Shown here one piece after another: positions 54,092 through 62,698 of a DNA stretch of 64,000 nt. Made by a program: the position numbers and the translations under genes. Positions within the stretch are counted from its first letter, which is position 1. Each line of letters starts with the position of its first letter. The DNA lies in assembly GCA_021775005.1 (NCBI GenBank), contig JAJFIK010000082.1:1-64000 (forward strand). The letters run 5' to 3'. The notes under the pieces were generated by a model that was not told where the DNA came from, made no database searches, and worked only from the letters and a program-made list of their open reading frames with translations. The DNA is from Rhodospirillales bacterium (lineage in GTDB: Bacteria > Pseudomonadota > Alphaproteobacteria > JAJFIK01).

Positions 54092-54589
54092 ATGTCGAAA
54101 GATTTGATGCGGTATGACTTGATGGCGCAGGAAGCCCTTCGCGGCGTCGTGCGGCAAGCCCTTGAGGTGGTCCTTTCCGAAGGCCTGCCGGGGGAACATC
54201 ATTTCTTTATTGCGTTTTCCACTACAGCGCCCGGTGTGGAAGTTTCCGATGCATTGAAAGAGCGCTATCCCGAAGACATGACCATTGTGATTCAGCATCA
54301 GTTCTGGGACCTGGAGGTGCACGAAGACCACTTTCAGATCAGCTTGACGTTCTCAAAAGTGCTTGAGCGGTTGGTGGTGCCTTATAAAGCGGTCAAAGGG
54401 TTCTTCGATCCATCGGTCCAGTTTGGCTTGCAGTTCCAGGAACCAGACTCCGACAACCTGGGCAACGCCCTGCCCGCACCGGAAACGCCAAAAGCCCTGC
54501 CCGCTGGCACGACCGCTGAGCCCCCAGCCGAGGGCGGCAGCAATGACAGCGCAGACGTGGTCAGCCTGGACGCCTTCCGCAAGAAATAG
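54092..54589 (+). CDS. sspB: SspB-family ClpXP adaptor
   Basis: A 165-residue protein. The conserved core of ~120 residues (YDLMAQEALRGVVRQALEVV, HHFFIAFSTTAPGVEVSDALKERYPEDMTIVIQHQFWDLEV, FQISLTFSKVLERLVVPYKAVKGFFDPSVQFGL) is the alphaproteobacterial SspB fold that binds ssrA tags. The Pro/Ala-rich linker ends in DSADVVSLDAFRKK, a ClpX-docking tail of the expected kind. It lies ~0.8 kb downstream of the tmRNA gene, so substrate tag and adaptor are neighbours. Confidence 0.93.
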   Translation: MSKDLMRYDLMAQEALRGVVRQALEVVLSEGLPGEHHFFIAFSTTAPGVEVSDALKERYPEDMTIVIQHQFWDLEVHEDHFQISLTFSKVLERLVVPYKAVKGFFDPSVQFGLQFQEPDSDNLGNALPAPETPKALPAGTTAEPPAEGGSNDSADVVSLDAFRKK

Positions 54590-54721
54590 CCCGCGCGGCA
54601 CCCGGCATGGGTTCCAAATGACCGCTGCGGCGGACTGCCTATTTCGGTTTGCTCAGATGACGTTCCAACCCGGCCATGCTACACCAGCGGCGCAAACCAC
54701 ACGACCTATGCGAGACCCCCG

Positions 54722-56116
54722 ATGACCAAAACCCGCACCGAAACCGATAGCTTTGGCCCTTTGGAGGTGCCATTGGACCGCTATTGGGGCGCGCAGACCC
54801 AGCGCAGCCTGAAGAATTTCGACATTGGCGGGGAAACCATGCCAAGCCCGCTGATCCGGGCACTGGGCGTGGTCAAATTCGCCGCCGTTCGCACCAATCT
54901 CGCCATGGACAATATGGATGCCAAGCTGGGCAAAGCCATTGCCGATGCAGCGATGGAAGTGGCCGAAGGCAAGCTTGACGATCACTTCCCGCTGGTGGTG
55001 TGGCAAACCGGATCTGGCACCCAATCCAACATGAACACGAACGAAGTGGTTTCAAATCGCGCCATCGAAATGTTGGGCGGCGAAAAGGGCTCAAAAGATC
55101 CCGTTCACCCCAACGATCATGTGAACCGCTCGCAAAGCTCCAACGATACATTTCCCACCGCCATGCATATCGCGACGGCGGAAGAAATTGTCCACCGCCT
55201 GGTGCCAAGCTTGACCCAATTGCGTAATGCCTTGAACGACAAAGCCCAGGAATTCAAAGCGATCATCAAGATCGGTCGCACCCACATGCAAGACGCGACA
55301 CCGCTGACACTGGGTCAGGAATTTTCCGGCTATGTGACCATGCTCGACAAAGGCATTACCCGTGTGGAAAGAACCCTCGACGCGCTCTATGAACTCGCCC
55401 AAGGGGGCACTGCTGTGGGCACGGGGCTTAACTCAAAACCTGGCTTTGCAGAAAAATTTGCCGAAGAAGTTGCCGGGTTGACCAAACTGCCCTTCATCAC
55501 CGCCCCAAATAAATTCGAAGCCCTCGGCACCCATGACGGCATGGTGGAGGCCCACGGCGCGCTCAATTCTGTGGCCGTGAGCCTGTTTAAAATCGCTAAC
55601 GACATTAGGCTTTTGGGGTCAGGACCGCGCTCAGGTCTTGGCGAATTGCAACTGCCGGAAAATGAGCCGGGCTCGTCTATCATGCCGGGCAAAGTAAACC
55701 CGACCCAGTGCGAAGCCATGACCATGGTCTGCGCCCAGGTGATGGGCAACAATGTCTCCACAAGTTTCGCTGGCAGTCAGGGACATCTGGAACTCAATGT
55801 CTTTAAGCCGCTCATCGCCTATAACACATTGCAATCGATCCGTTTGCTGGCGGACGCATCAAAATCGTTCGCTGACAATTGTGTATCAGGCATCACCGCC
55901 AATGAAGATCGCATCGCTGATTTGATGGGTCGCTCGCTCATGCTCGTCACCGCCCTGGCACCGGTGATCGGATATGACAAGGCCACCAAGATTGCCAAGG
56001 CCGCCCACAAAAACGGTACGACCTTGCGCGAAGAAGCGGTGAACCTTGGCTATGTCACGGCGGAGGAGTTCGACAAGGTCGTGCGCGCCGAAGATATGCT
56101 CGGCCCGAGGGACTAG
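54722..56116 (+). CDS. fumC: Class II fumarate hydratase
   Basis: A 464-residue fumarase with the fumarase/aspartase signature [17 protein letters not shown] (signature region, catalytic loop), [19 protein letters not shown] (substrate-binding) and [21 protein letters not shown]. It interconverts fumarate and malate and is stable to oxygen because it has no Fe-S cluster. Followed 4 nt later by the RHH gene. Confidence 0.97.
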   Translation: MTKTRTETDSFGPLEVPLDRYWGAQTQRSLKNFDIGGETMPSPLIRALGVVKFAAVRTNLAMDNMDAKLGKAIADAAMEVAEGKLDDHFPLVVWQTGSGTQSNMNTNEVVSNRAIEMLGGEKGSKDPVHPNDHVNRSQSSNDTFPTAMHIATAEEIVHRLVPSLTQLRNALNDKAQEFKAIIKIGRTHMQDATPLTLGQEFSGYVTMLDKGITRVERTLDALYELAQGGTAVGTGLNSKPGFAEKFAEEVAGLTKLPFITAPNKFEALGTHDGMVEAHGALNSVAVSLFKIANDIRLLGSGPRSGLGELQLPENEPGSSIMPGKVNPTQCEAMTMVCAQVMGNNVSTSFAGSQGHLELNVFKPLIAYNTLQSIRLLADASKSFADNCVSGITANEDRIADLMGRSLMLVTALAPVIGYDKATKIAKAAHKNGTTLREEAVNLGYVTAEEFDKVVRAEDMLGPRD

Positions 56117-56120
56117 TCCT

Positions 56121-56336
56121 GTGAGCGACGGCGTTAAACGATCCGTCACCATCGCCAAGCATCGCACGTCGGTCTCCTTAGAACCTGAATTTTGGGCAGC
56201 GCTGAAGGAGATCGCTCAAAAGCGCGGGCTCTCCCTCAACAAACTGATTACCGAAATCGATGCGGCCCGCTCTACCGAGCAAGGACTCTCAAGTGCGCTG
56301 AGAGTTTATGTATTGAGACAGGTTCAAGGTCGTTAA
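56121..56336 (+). CDS. Ribbon-helix-helix (RHH_4-type) protein
   Basis: A 71-residue protein from GTG 56121 (VSDGVKRSVTIAKHRTSVSL). The core HRTSVSLEPEFWAALKEIAQKRGLSLNKLITEID is the RHH_4 family pattern: a short strand for DNA contact and two helices. It continues SALRVYVLRQVQGR. Such proteins follow fumC in many alphaproteobacteria, but targets are unknown. The stop overlaps the AsmA-type gene's stop by 4 nt in convergent orientation. Confidence 0.85.
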   Translation: MSDGVKRSVTIAKHRTSVSLEPEFWAALKEIAQKRGLSLNKLITEIDAARSTEQGLSSALRVYVLRQVQGR

Positions 56337-59300
56337 TCTGCAGATATTTCTTCAACAGGAATCGCGTCTTCATAGGCGCGCAGCAATTCTTGCAAGTCCT
56401 CCGGCAAATCTTCCTCGCTTAACAGGCCCTCAGAAGTATCCGCCAGGCGCGGGCCGATGGCTTGTTGTAGCGCGGTGATATCGATGCTTTGGCTCAAGTT
56501 TCCATTGACACCGCGAAAGGCAACCAGCGCAGACAGGGGCCCAACCTCTTTGTCATCAAACTGAAACACTGTTTCCACATCAACGATTTGCGAGCGCAGA
56601 TCAATGCTGCCCGCCACCGACATAGCGCCCGTCTCCGCAACACCGTTCAGGCCCGTGAGATCAAGCACACCATGATTGACACTCATGCTTCCGGTAAGGC
56701 GCGCGACACCCGTTCGCCCGCTCAACATGGCCGCATTGGCGGCCTCTCTTAAGGCACGCCGGGTGCGCACAACATCCACCGCTGCTGCAAAGGGGCCCAT
56801 GGCAATGGTGTTAAGCGTGCCATCGGTGAGCCCCATATCAACACGGCCTTCAAGACCGGCGACAAGATCAAAGGGGCTCCGCCCGCGACCGTTCAAATGG
56901 GCCGCAAGCGCCAACACCCCTGATACGTTGGGCAACCCGGCAATGTTTGCGATAATGCCCGCGGGCAATTCCTCCCCCGCCAAATCCAATGACAGGGCGA
57001 GCGCCGGGCCATCCACCGTGATGGTGCCCGACCCTGTCACCACGCCGGGACCAATATGAGCGCTCGCTTGTGATACGGTCACCGCGCCCGACCCCACGCC
57101 GATGCGCGCGGTGGCATCGCTCAGCGCCACGCCGGCAATTGTCAATTGATCAATTTCGAAATTAATGTCCGCATTTGCATGGGTCAGCCAATCGCTGCGA
57201 AAGACACCTGTCGACCACGCCAATTGCGGGACGGCGGCGACATCAAGATCTTCTAATGGAATGGCTTCTTCTTCCGACGCGCGCGGCGCGGCAAAGCTGA
57301 GCGCTTCCATGCCCACCCGCCCCACAAGTCGCGCGTCACCGCTCAGGGACCCGCTTAAATCAAGCACCAGGGATTGCGACCCCGCTTCAACACTTGCTGA
57401 GGTAAAGCGCCAGCGTCCGCCTGAAATCCGCAGCTGCCCCGCAGCGGACAGCATAAGCTGGTCCAGGGCCTCAAAATGCGGTCCCCCCAAGACTGAGAGC
57501 GCGGCCTGCGCACTGGCAAGATTGCCCTCAAGGCGCAACGTTGCGGCAATGTCTTCTGCCAACGGTGAAGTGGCCTCACCGGCGGCAAGAACGGAAAGCC
57601 CCGGCAACTCAAGCCGCGCGGTTAGGGTGCCGCCAGATAGTGGCCCCGTCCAATCAATGAAAAGCTGTTCGGCCTGACCTGCATTTTCTGCAGCAAACAC
57701 ACCAAGCCCAAGCGCCCGCGCCAAGGCGCCCGGGGTTTCTCCACGCGCAACAATATGTCCGCTCAGCCCCCCATCCGGCGCATCAAGACCATTGATATCA
57801 ATGTTGAGTCCCTCTGACAGCAACGTCCCATTTAGGGCACCTTCAAGATTATGCCGCTCAATGGTCATGTCGATATCCGCTGGTTCGCGCGGCACGATGG
57901 GCAACCCCGCAAACAACATGGGCGCTACCGCTTGCCCGGTCACGCGCAACGACATGTCGGCTTCAGGCGCCCATGATCCGCGCACTTCAAGCGAGCCACC
58001 ACCGGCAAAGCCAAGGCGCGCTTCGTCGATAATCAATCGATTTGCCACATTGCGGGCCGCAAGATGAAGCTGATCCACGGCACTGCCGCCTAGCTGTATA
58101 TTGCGCCCCGACAATGAAATCGCCGAGAGCTGATCTTCAACGAGAACAGCGCCCAACGTCCGTACCCGGTCCAAGAAACCGCCCGAAGTGCCATAAGCCG
58201 CATAGGCATCAATATTTAGATCCGCTGCAGCCAGGGTGATTTCAAACCGCCCATCCTCGCCTTCCTCGATTGATCCCTCTGCGGTTCCCCCATCAAGACG
58301 AATTTGATCCAGGGAAATGTAGCGCGGGCCCTCCTGCTCGCTGATAGTGGCGTCCACTGCAACGGCCTGCAGGCGATCACCGGCGATTTGATCGACATCA
58401 AGGCCCGCCCAGGCAAGCAATGCCCGCAGATTGTCGGATTGAACCGTGAGTCGCCGGGCGAGATCGCGGCGGCGGGCCAGCACAAGATGTGTTCCCCCCG
58501 GCAATTGCGCATTGGCGCTGGTAAGTTCCACAAGCCCTTCTGTCAGCACGAAATCAAATGAGCTTTCCCGGATGGCCCGCGCACCGAGCAGCAAGCCATT
58601 GGCATCAATGCGGACACGGCCATTTAGCCACTGCGGCGCGCTGGAGCGATAACCACCAAGAAGAGAGCCAACAATTTGCACACGCGTGTCTGCGATGCGA
58701 ACACCCAAGGCATCCAAGTCTGCCAATGAGGTTGAAAGGGCCAGATCAAAAAAGTGAGCGGTATGGGTATCAAGCTGCAACTCTGCCACGGCGCGAGCGG
58801 TGCCCAGAGTGACCTCAAGCGGTTCAGTTCGCCAGAGATTGCCCTGGGCCTGCCATGCACCGCGCACCACGAACGACGGACCGCTTTCTTCCCCCCATAA
58901 CGCGGCAAGATTTTCCGCGGTAATTGCAAGCTCACCGCCCATGGTGGCGCCAGGGGCAAAGCTGTCCAGGCTGCCATTGAAGCGCAACTCTAAAAGCTCA
59001 GCGCCCCACACCGCCCGCGCCGTTAGTTGCCAGCTCTCGTCGATCTGTGGACGAAGCAACACTTCAGCGCGCAAGGAACCGGCGCTGAGGGTGCTGCGAA
59101 CGGGCGTGTCTGGCCCATCTGCCCAAATTTCCGCGCGCGGGTTTTCCAGCGCCAACGTGCCCCATTCAAGCAGAGACGGCGCGAACAGATATCGATAGCT
59201 TCCCTGCCCGGCAGAAAGACGCAGCGCCAACTCATCAGCAAGGCTCCGGAGCGTGGGCACATCCCCTGCAAGCCGCATGGTGCCATCGGCAATAACCATA

Positions 59301-59608
59301 CGATTGACCACAACCCGGCCCAGCAACAGCGGCCAGAGATCGAGTTCCGCCCTCACGTTGGCGTCTTCAATACTGAGGCGAGCCTGGCTATCTGCCAAAT
59401 CGACCTGCGACGCGGTTAACCGCGGGCTTGGCAGCAAACGCACCGCAACGGCACCATTGAGGGTCACAGGGGCACCAATGGCCTCGCTCAGCCGGGCTTC
59501 AAGCGGCGCGCGTTGCGCATTCCAGTCTGTAATCGCAGGCACGATGAGGGCCGCCGCCAAGGCCAGCGCCGCCAATGCTGCAAAGAATGTGAGAATTCGC
59601 CCGATCAC
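56333..59608 (-). CDS. AsmA-family large membrane-anchored protein
   Basis: A 1091-residue protein with one N-terminal helix (ILTFFAALAALALAAALIVPAI) and a very long beta-strand repeat region. The AsmA N-terminal pattern is clear (APLEARLSEAIGAPVTLNGAVAVRLLPSPRLTASQVDL) and the C-terminal AsmA_2 pattern occurs at ~930-1030 (GRSPFDLVAGLEGRVDMGLTDGTLN). Recent work on the family links it to phospholipid transport between membranes; the exact role here is not known. Confidence 0.9.
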   Translation of the reverse strand: MIGRILTFFAALAALALAAALIVPAITDWNAQRAPLEARLSEAIGAPVTLNGAVAVRLLPSPRLTASQVDLADSQARLSIEDANVRAELDLWPLLLGRVVVNRMVIADGTMRLAGDVPTLRSLADELALRLSAGQGSYRYLFAPSLLEWGTLALENPRAEIWADGPDTPVRSTLSAGSLRAEVLLRPQIDESWQLTARAVWGAELLELRFNGSLDSFAPGATMGGELAITAENLAALWGEESGPSFVVRGAWQAQGNLWRTEPLEVTLGTARAVAELQLDTHTAHFFDLALSTSLADLDALGVRIADTRVQIVGSLLGGYRSSAPQWLNGRVRIDANGLLLGARAIRESSFDFVLTEGLVELTSANAQLPGGTHLVLARRRDLARRLTVQSDNLRALLAWAGLDVDQIAGDRLQAVAVDATISEQEGPRYISLDQIRLDGGTAEGSIEEGEDGRFEITLAAADLNIDAYAAYGTSGGFLDRVRTLGAVLVEDQLSAISLSGRNIQLGGSAVDQLHLAARNVANRLIIDEARLGFAGGGSLEVRGSWAPEADMSLRVTGQAVAPMLFAGLPIVPREPADIDMTIERHNLEGALNGTLLSEGLNIDINGLDAPDGGLSGHIVARGETPGALARALGLGVFAAENAGQAEQLFIDWTGPLSGGTLTARLELPGLSVLAAGEATSPLAEDIAATLRLEGNLASAQAALSVLGGPHFEALDQLMLSAAGQLRISGGRWRFTSASVEAGSQSLVLDLSGSLSGDARLVGRVGMEALSFAAPRASEEEAIPLEDLDVAAVPQLAWSTGVFRSDWLTHANADINFEIDQLTIAGVALSDATARIGVGSGAVTVSQASAHIGPGVVTGSGTITVDGPALALSLDLAGEELPAGIIANIAGLPNVSGVLALAAHLNGRGRSPFDLVAGLEGRVDMGLTDGTLNTIAMGPFAAAVDVVRTRRALREAANAAMLSGRTGVARLTGSMSVNHGVLDLTGLNGVAETGAMSVAGSIDLRSQIVDVETVFQFDDKEVGPLSALVAFRGVNGNLSQSIDITALQQAIGPRLADTSEGLLSEEDLPEDLQELLRAYEDAIPVEEISAD

Positions 59609-59689
59609 TGCCTGATCCGCTCTTGTGAGCCCCCCCGAGTCTTTTGCTAATCTATCGCCTCAACTAGGGCATCCATAAGGCCAATAATC

Positions 59690-59908
59690 ATGACTGATCG
59701 CGCTGACAATGTCGTTAACCTGAACCGCTTCCGCAAAGCTAAATCTCGTACTGGCAAAGAAACCACAGCCAGCGCCAACCGCGCCCTGCATGGGCGCACT
59801 AAGGCTGAAAAGGCGCGCGAAGAACTTGAGCGAAGTCACGAGAAAACCACGCTCGACGATCACAAACTTGATGACCCGGGCGCGCCTGATGACAAAGACC
59901 CCGCATGA
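59690..59908 (+). CDS. DUF4169 family protein
   Basis: A 72-residue highly charged protein: VVNLNRFRKAKSRT and NRALHGRTKAEKAREELERS are the DUF4169 consensus. No membrane part; likely helical or disordered and basic in its first half, acidic at the end (DDPGAPDDKDPA). It overlaps the CoA-transferase gene by 4 nt (ATGA). Function unknown; the family often occurs near fumC and RHH genes. Confidence 0.88.
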   Translation: MTDRADNVVNLNRFRKAKSRTGKETTASANRALHGRTKAEKAREELERSHEKTTLDDHKLDDPGAPDDKDPA

Positions 59909-61074
59909 CCGATGAGCCATATCCGGCACCCTTGAAAGGCGTTCGCGTTATTGATCTGACGCGCATCCTTGCGGGGCCTTACTGCACCATGGTTCTGGCC
60001 GATCTGGGCGCGGAGGTGATCAAAGTTGAACGCCCAGAGACCGGTGATGATGCGCGGCACATCGGCCCCTTCATTGGGGGGAAGTCCGCCTACTTCATGT
60101 CACTCAATCGCGGCAAACAATCCATCGCTCTTGATCTCAAAAACACCGATGACATAAGCACCTTTCTGGCGTTGCTTGAAACCGCCGATGTGCTCATCGA
60201 AAACTTTCGCCCTGGCACCATGGCCAAACTGAATTTGGGATATGAAGATCTTTGCCACCAATTTCCGCAGTTGATCTATGCCGCCGTGTCAGGTTTTGGG
60301 CAAACCGGCCCCTATGCAACTAAACCCGCCTACGACATGGTGGTGCAAGCGATGGGCGGGATCATGAGCCTGACCGGGCATCCCGGCGGCCCACCCACGC
60401 GCGTTGGCAGCTCCATTGGCGACATCACCGCTGGGCTCTTTACCGCCACGGCCATCAATGCCGCCCTGTTTGATCGCGCGCGCAATGGCAAAGGGGCCTT
60501 TATTGATGTCTCTATGCTTGATGCCCAGGTGGCCATCTTGGAAAATGCTTTGGCGCGCTATACCGCCACCGGCGAAATACCTGGGCCCATCGGCGCGCGG
60601 CACCCCTCCATCACACCGTTTGAGGCCTATAAAACTTCCGATAGCTACATCGTTATCGCTGCGGGCAATGATGGTTTGTTTGATAAACTTTGCCGCACGT
60701 TGGGGTTGGCAGAATTGCCCGCCGACGCGCGTTTCAAAAGCAACGCCGCGCGCACCGAGCACCATGATGCGCTAAAAATTGAAATCGAGTCTGCGCTGGC
60801 ACGGGAAACCTCATCGCAATGGCTTGCGCGCCTTGAAGCAGCGGGGCTTCCCTGCGGACCCATCAACAACATTGAAGACGTCTTGGGCGACCCGCAAATA
60901 GCTGCCCGTAATATGATCATTACGGCAACGGACCCGGAGGCGGGCGCGATTCGCATGGGCGGCAACCCGGTAAAGATCAAAGGCGTGGCTGACCCCGCAA
61001 TCCGCGCGCCCGCGCCGCAACTTGATGAGCATCGCAAGGCCATTCTCGCAACCCTTGATACCGCCCATGATTAA
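59905..61074 (+). CDS. CaiB/BaiF-type (family III) CoA transferase
   Basis: A 389-residue protein. The N terminus GVRVIDLTRILAGPYCTMVLADLGAEVIKVERPETGDDAR and the active-site segment SIGDITAGLFTATAINAALFDR (with the catalytic Asp region, GSSIGDI) are typical for class III CoA transferases, e.g. formyl-CoA:oxalate or succinyl-CoA:L-malate types. Substrate cannot be told from sequence alone. It overlaps the ClC gene by 8 nt. Confidence 0.9.
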   Translation: MTDEPYPAPLKGVRVIDLTRILAGPYCTMVLADLGAEVIKVERPETGDDARHIGPFIGGKSAYFMSLNRGKQSIALDLKNTDDISTFLALLETADVLIENFRPGTMAKLNLGYEDLCHQFPQLIYAAVSGFGQTGPYATKPAYDMVVQAMGGIMSLTGHPGGPPTRVGSSIGDITAGLFTATAINAALFDRARNGKGAFIDVSMLDAQVAILENALARYTATGEIPGPIGARHPSITPFEAYKTSDSYIVIAAGNDGLFDKLCRTLGLAELPADARFKSNAARTEHHDALKIEIESALARETSSQWLARLEAAGLPCGPINNIEDVLGDPQIAARNMIITATDPEAGAIRMGGNPVKIKGVADPAIRAPAPQLDEHRKAILATLDTAHD

Positions 61075-62671
61075 ACGCCTTATGGCCCATCTCTGGCGAC
61101 GCATGGGACCTGCGGGGTGGACGCGGCAACGCCAACCTGTGGTTTGGCTGCTGGCCGCAATCATCGGCGTCATCGTTGCGCTGGCCGCCATCGGGTTCCG
61201 TCTGCTTATAGAAGTTATCACCATCGCATTTTATGGCACCACGGAGGCCACGCTATTTTCCTTCGCTGCGCAAATGAGCTGGTGGCATCTCTTGCTCGCT
61301 CCTACCCTGGGCGGATTGCTGGTGGGATTGGCACTCCATTTTCTTGTGAAAGAAAAACGCGCGCATGCGGTCTCTGATGTGATTGAAGTGCGGGCCCTGC
61401 GCGGTGGGCGCATGGATGGGGGCACAGGAATTCGCAGCGCGCTCATCTCAGCGCTTTCACTTGGCGTGGGGGCAAGCGCAGGCCGCGAAGGCCCTGTGGT
61501 GCATTTGGGGGCCAGCATTGGATCGGTCCTGGCGCAACGATTTGGCTACCCGCCCCTGCTCAATCGCATATTGCTGGGCTGCGGCGTCGCGGCCGCCATT
61601 TCCGCATCATTCAATGCGCCGCTCGCGGGTGTTTTGTTTGCGCTTGAAGTAATCCTTGGGCACTACGCCCTGCGCGCCTTTGCACCCGTGGTCATTGCCA
61701 GCGTCATTGCCGCGATCCTCTCGCGTCTTGTGCTGGGCGATTTTCCCGCCTTCATTGTGCCGCCGCACGAATTTGGCTCCTACTTGCAGATGCCCGCCTT
61801 CGCCCTGCTGGGGCTTGTGGGCGCGTTCGTTGCCATGGCCTTCATGGGCACCGCCATGTGGACCGATGAGCGCGCAAAAGCGATTAACATTCCCTTGTGG
61901 CTACGACCGGTAATCGGCGGGGCTGCTGTTGGCGCCATTGCCATCGCCTTCCCACAGGTATTGGGCGTTGGATATGAGGCAACGGATACAGCCCTTCGCG
62001 GCGGCTTTGGCCTGCTCCTGTTGGTGGGGCTGTTGGCGGCAAAGATCATTGCTACATCCATCACGCTGGCGAGCCGCTTTGGCGGCGGTGTGTTCTCGCC
62101 TTCGCTCTATTTAGGGGCCATGACCGGCGCGGCCATGGGCATTGTCATGGTCACATTATTTCCAGGTATCGCCGGATCAGAAGGCATGTACGCCCTGGTG
62201 GGCATGGGCACCGTCGCCGCCGCCGTACTAGGGGCGCCGATCTCAACTGTGCTGATCGTGTTTGAGCTCACGGGGGACTACGAGATCATGATCGCGCTTA
62301 TGGTTTCGGTCTCTATTGCCACCCTCACGACGCAATCACTGCTGGGGCACAGCTTTTTTCAGTGGCAGCTTACAAAGCGCGACTTTGATCTTCGCTCCGG
62401 TGCCCCGGTGGCGCTGCTCAAAACCATTCGCGTGCGCGAGTTTATGCAGCCACCCCCCGCCCTCCAACCAGAAGACGATACCCGCCCCGTGCTCTATCCT
62501 GATGCCACCTTGGAGCGCGCCTTGGCGCTGATTGAAACCCGCCATGCGCGGGAAATTGCCGTTTGGACCTCCGACGACGAGCCCAAACTGGTGGGCATTG
62601 TGCGGCGGGAAGATGCCCTTAAGGCCTATAATACGGCGCTAATTGAGGCGCATATTGAGGAGCACCGCTAA
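61067..62671 (+). CDS. ClC-family chloride channel or antiporter with C-terminal CBS-type part
   Basis: A 534-residue protein from ATG 61067 (MIKRLMAHLWRR) overlapping the previous stop. ClC motifs: GASAGREGPVVHLGASIG (gating Glu in GREGP), LAGVLFALEVILG, and GGGVFSPSLYLGAMTGAAMG (GxFxP). The first motif GSGIP is not clearly present; RGGRMDGGTGIRSALIS occupies that place. Residues ~460-530 resemble one CBS domain. Transport of chloride or fluoride with or without protons is possible. Confidence 0.9.
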   Translation: MIKRLMAHLWRRMGPAGWTRQRQPVVWLLAAIIGVIVALAAIGFRLLIEVITIAFYGTTEATLFSFAAQMSWWHLLLAPTLGGLLVGLALHFLVKEKRAHAVSDVIEVRALRGGRMDGGTGIRSALISALSLGVGASAGREGPVVHLGASIGSVLAQRFGYPPLLNRILLGCGVAAAISASFNAPLAGVLFALEVILGHYALRAFAPVVIASVIAAILSRLVLGDFPAFIVPPHEFGSYLQMPAFALLGLVGAFVAMAFMGTAMWTDERAKAINIPLWLRPVIGGAAVGAIAIAFPQVLGVGYEATDTALRGGFGLLLLVGLLAAKIIATSITLASRFGGGVFSPSLYLGAMTGAAMGIVMVTLFPGIAGSEGMYALVGMGTVAAAVLGAPISTVLIVFELTGDYEIMIALMVSVSIATLTTQSLLGHSFFQWQLTKRDFDLRSGAPVALLKTIRVREFMQPPPALQPEDDTRPVLYPDATLERALALIETRHAREIAVWTSDDEPKLVGIVRREDALKAYNTALIEAHIEEHR

Positions 62672-62698
62672 CGCTCCCCATGCTAGGGTCCGGGAATC

